NCBI RefSeq assembly: GCF_001458255.1
Contig: NZ_CYSB01000009.1
Span: forward strand, 62,001 to 126,000
Direction: 5' to 3'
DNA length: 64,000 bases
From: Thalassovita autumnalis
GTDB taxonomy: Bacteria > Pseudomonadota > Alphaproteobacteria > Rhodobacterales > Rhodobacteraceae
Positions within the stretch are counted from its first letter, which is position 1, and each line of letters begins with the position of its first letter. This document shows, piece after piece, positions 63,251 to 64,000 of this stretch. Below the pieces are notes generated by a model that saw only the letters and a list, made by a program, of their open reading frames with translations, was not told the origin of the DNA and ran no database searches. A program made the translations under genes and the position numbers.

Positions 63251-64000
63251 TGCTACGCCGTCTCTACCACGAACAGCCAGAAAGCTTTGCTTTCACTGCC
63301 GAAAACCAGAAATGGGCTGAGGCACAGATCACCAAGTACCCGGCTGGCCGGGCGCAATCGGCTGTGATCCCGCTGTTGTGGCGCGCGCAGGAGCAAGAGG
63401 GCTGGTTGACCCGCCCGGCGATTGAATATGTCGCTGACATGCTGGGCATGGCCCATATCCGCGCGTTTGAGGTGGCATCCTTCTACTTCATGTTCCAGCT
63501 GACCCCGACCGGGTCGATCGCGCATGTTCAGATCTGTGGCACGCTGTCGTGCATGATCTGCGGTGCGGAAGACCTGATTAAGGTCTGCCAGGAACAGATC
63601 GCGGAAAAGCCGTTTACCCTGTCCGAAGATGGCGCCTTCACCTGGGAAGAGGTTGAATGCCTTGGCGCCTGCGCCAACGCGCCGATGATCCAGATCGGCA
63701 AAGACTATTACGAAGACCTGACCGCAGAGCGCTTTGCTGAGATTCTGGCCGAGCTGCGCGCGGGCAAGGTTCCGGTGCCGGGACCGCAGAACGGCCGCTT
63801 TGCCTCTGAGCCGCTGTCGGGCCTGACCTCGCTGAAAGATTTTGACAGCGGTAAAACCAAATACAACGCCTCGGCGCAGCTGGCCGTGGATCTGGGCGAA
63901 ACCGTCAAGCGGATCGATGGCACTGAGGTGCCGATCCTGACTCCTTGGATGAAGGGCAAGGACGCATCAGACGTGGCCGCGCCTGCAAATGGCAAGGTGG
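63250..64000 (+). CDS. nuoE: NADH-quinone oxidoreductase subunit E (cut by window end)
   Basis: NuoE carries a [2Fe-2S] cluster and sits at the NADH-entry end of complex I. The 250 codons visible begin [19 protein letters not shown] and have the thioredoxin-like ferredoxin domain, with cluster Cys in [12 protein letters not shown] (about residues 96-106) and [11 protein letters not shown] (about 137-147). Beyond residue 165, where E. coli NuoE ends, the reading frame continues at least 85 residues ([15 protein letters not shown] and on). Long NuoE proteins are known in Rhodobacterales. No stop occurs before the window edge. Confidence 0.93.
   Translation, partial: MLRRLYHEQPESFAFTAENQKWAEAQITKYPAGRAQSAVIPLLWRAQEQEGWLTRPAIEYVADMLGMAHIRAFEVASFYFMFQLTPTGSIAHVQICGTLSCMICGAEDLIKVCQEQIAEKPFTLSEDGAFTWEEVECLGACANAPMIQIGKDYYEDLTAERFAEILAELRAGKVPVPGPQNGRFASEPLSGLTSLKDFDSGKTKYNASAQLAVDLGETVKRIDGTEVPILTPWMKGKDASDVAAPANGKV

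Noticed and set aside
1-64000. CRISPR arrays, insertion sequences, prophage, tRNA or rRNA genes
   Set aside because: No direct-repeat array, transposase, phage gene or cloverleaf-like sequence was recognised by eye; a dedicated scan could still find a tRNA.

Overview
The window comes from an alphaproteobacterium of the order Rhodobacterales, most likely the marine Roseobacter group. This is inferred from family content and gene order: a nuo operon with small extra genes between nuoD and nuoE, full-length pntA with pntB, the leucine-degradation operon, DUF1684 and DUF3422 proteins, a Hint/RTX protein and an overall GC-rich base composition. No phage, insertion sequence, CRISPR array, tRNA or rRNA gene was recognised. 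Most of the window is ordinary chromosome and nearly every stretch is coding.

Layout. 0.1-5.1 kb (minus): DUF4177 protein, hot-dog thioesterase, gatB, an SGNH hydrolase and a conserved hypothetical. 5.4-13.1 kb: pepN, a class I glutamine amidotransferase-like hydrolase, a LysE exporter with its divergent LysR regulator, and a large Hint/RTX secreted protein. 13.5-17.1 kb (minus): tryptophan catabolism (kynA, kynU), a YjbR protein and a short-chain dehydrogenase. 17.3-24.9 kb: an exported metallo-beta-lactamase-fold protein with a degenerate metal motif, a methyltransferase-like membrane protein behind an inverted-repeat-rich leader, pntAB, a PaaI-type thioesterase, DUF1684 and DUF3422. 24.8-37.2 kb: a YeeE-type sulfur transporter, then a peptide-type ABC importer split across divergent transcripts, with a peptidase, an FAD oxidase and two tandem M20 amidohydrolases beside the ATPase gene. 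This looks like an uptake-and-hydrolysis module for peptides or N-acylated amino acids. 37.3-38.1 kb is an AT-richer patch with one unknown gene. 38.1-41.6 kb (minus): moaA, waaA and a glycosyltransferase. 41.7-48.7 kb: two small envelope proteins, alkD-like/glmS/glmU (minus), gph and a DegT aminotransferase.

48.8-59.1 kb is a ten-gene leucine/isovalerate operon behind a promoter with an overlapping palindrome: ivd, acyl-CoA synthetase, unknown, mccB, unknown, mccA, two GSTs, hydroxymethylglutaryl-CoA lyase and methylglutaconyl-CoA hydratase. Neighbouring genes are tightly coupled (ATGA, TAATG). 59.6-64.0 kb starts the nuo operon: nuoA-D, a small exported protein, a small lipoprotein, and nuoE, which is cut by the window end.

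No clearly new defence, mobile or biosynthetic system was found. The best candidates for something undescribed are the inverted-repeat-rich leader at 18.28-18.54 kb, the competing hairpins upstream of nuoA, the two unknown coupled genes inside the leucine operon, and the N-terminally degenerate metallo-beta-lactamase-fold protein.
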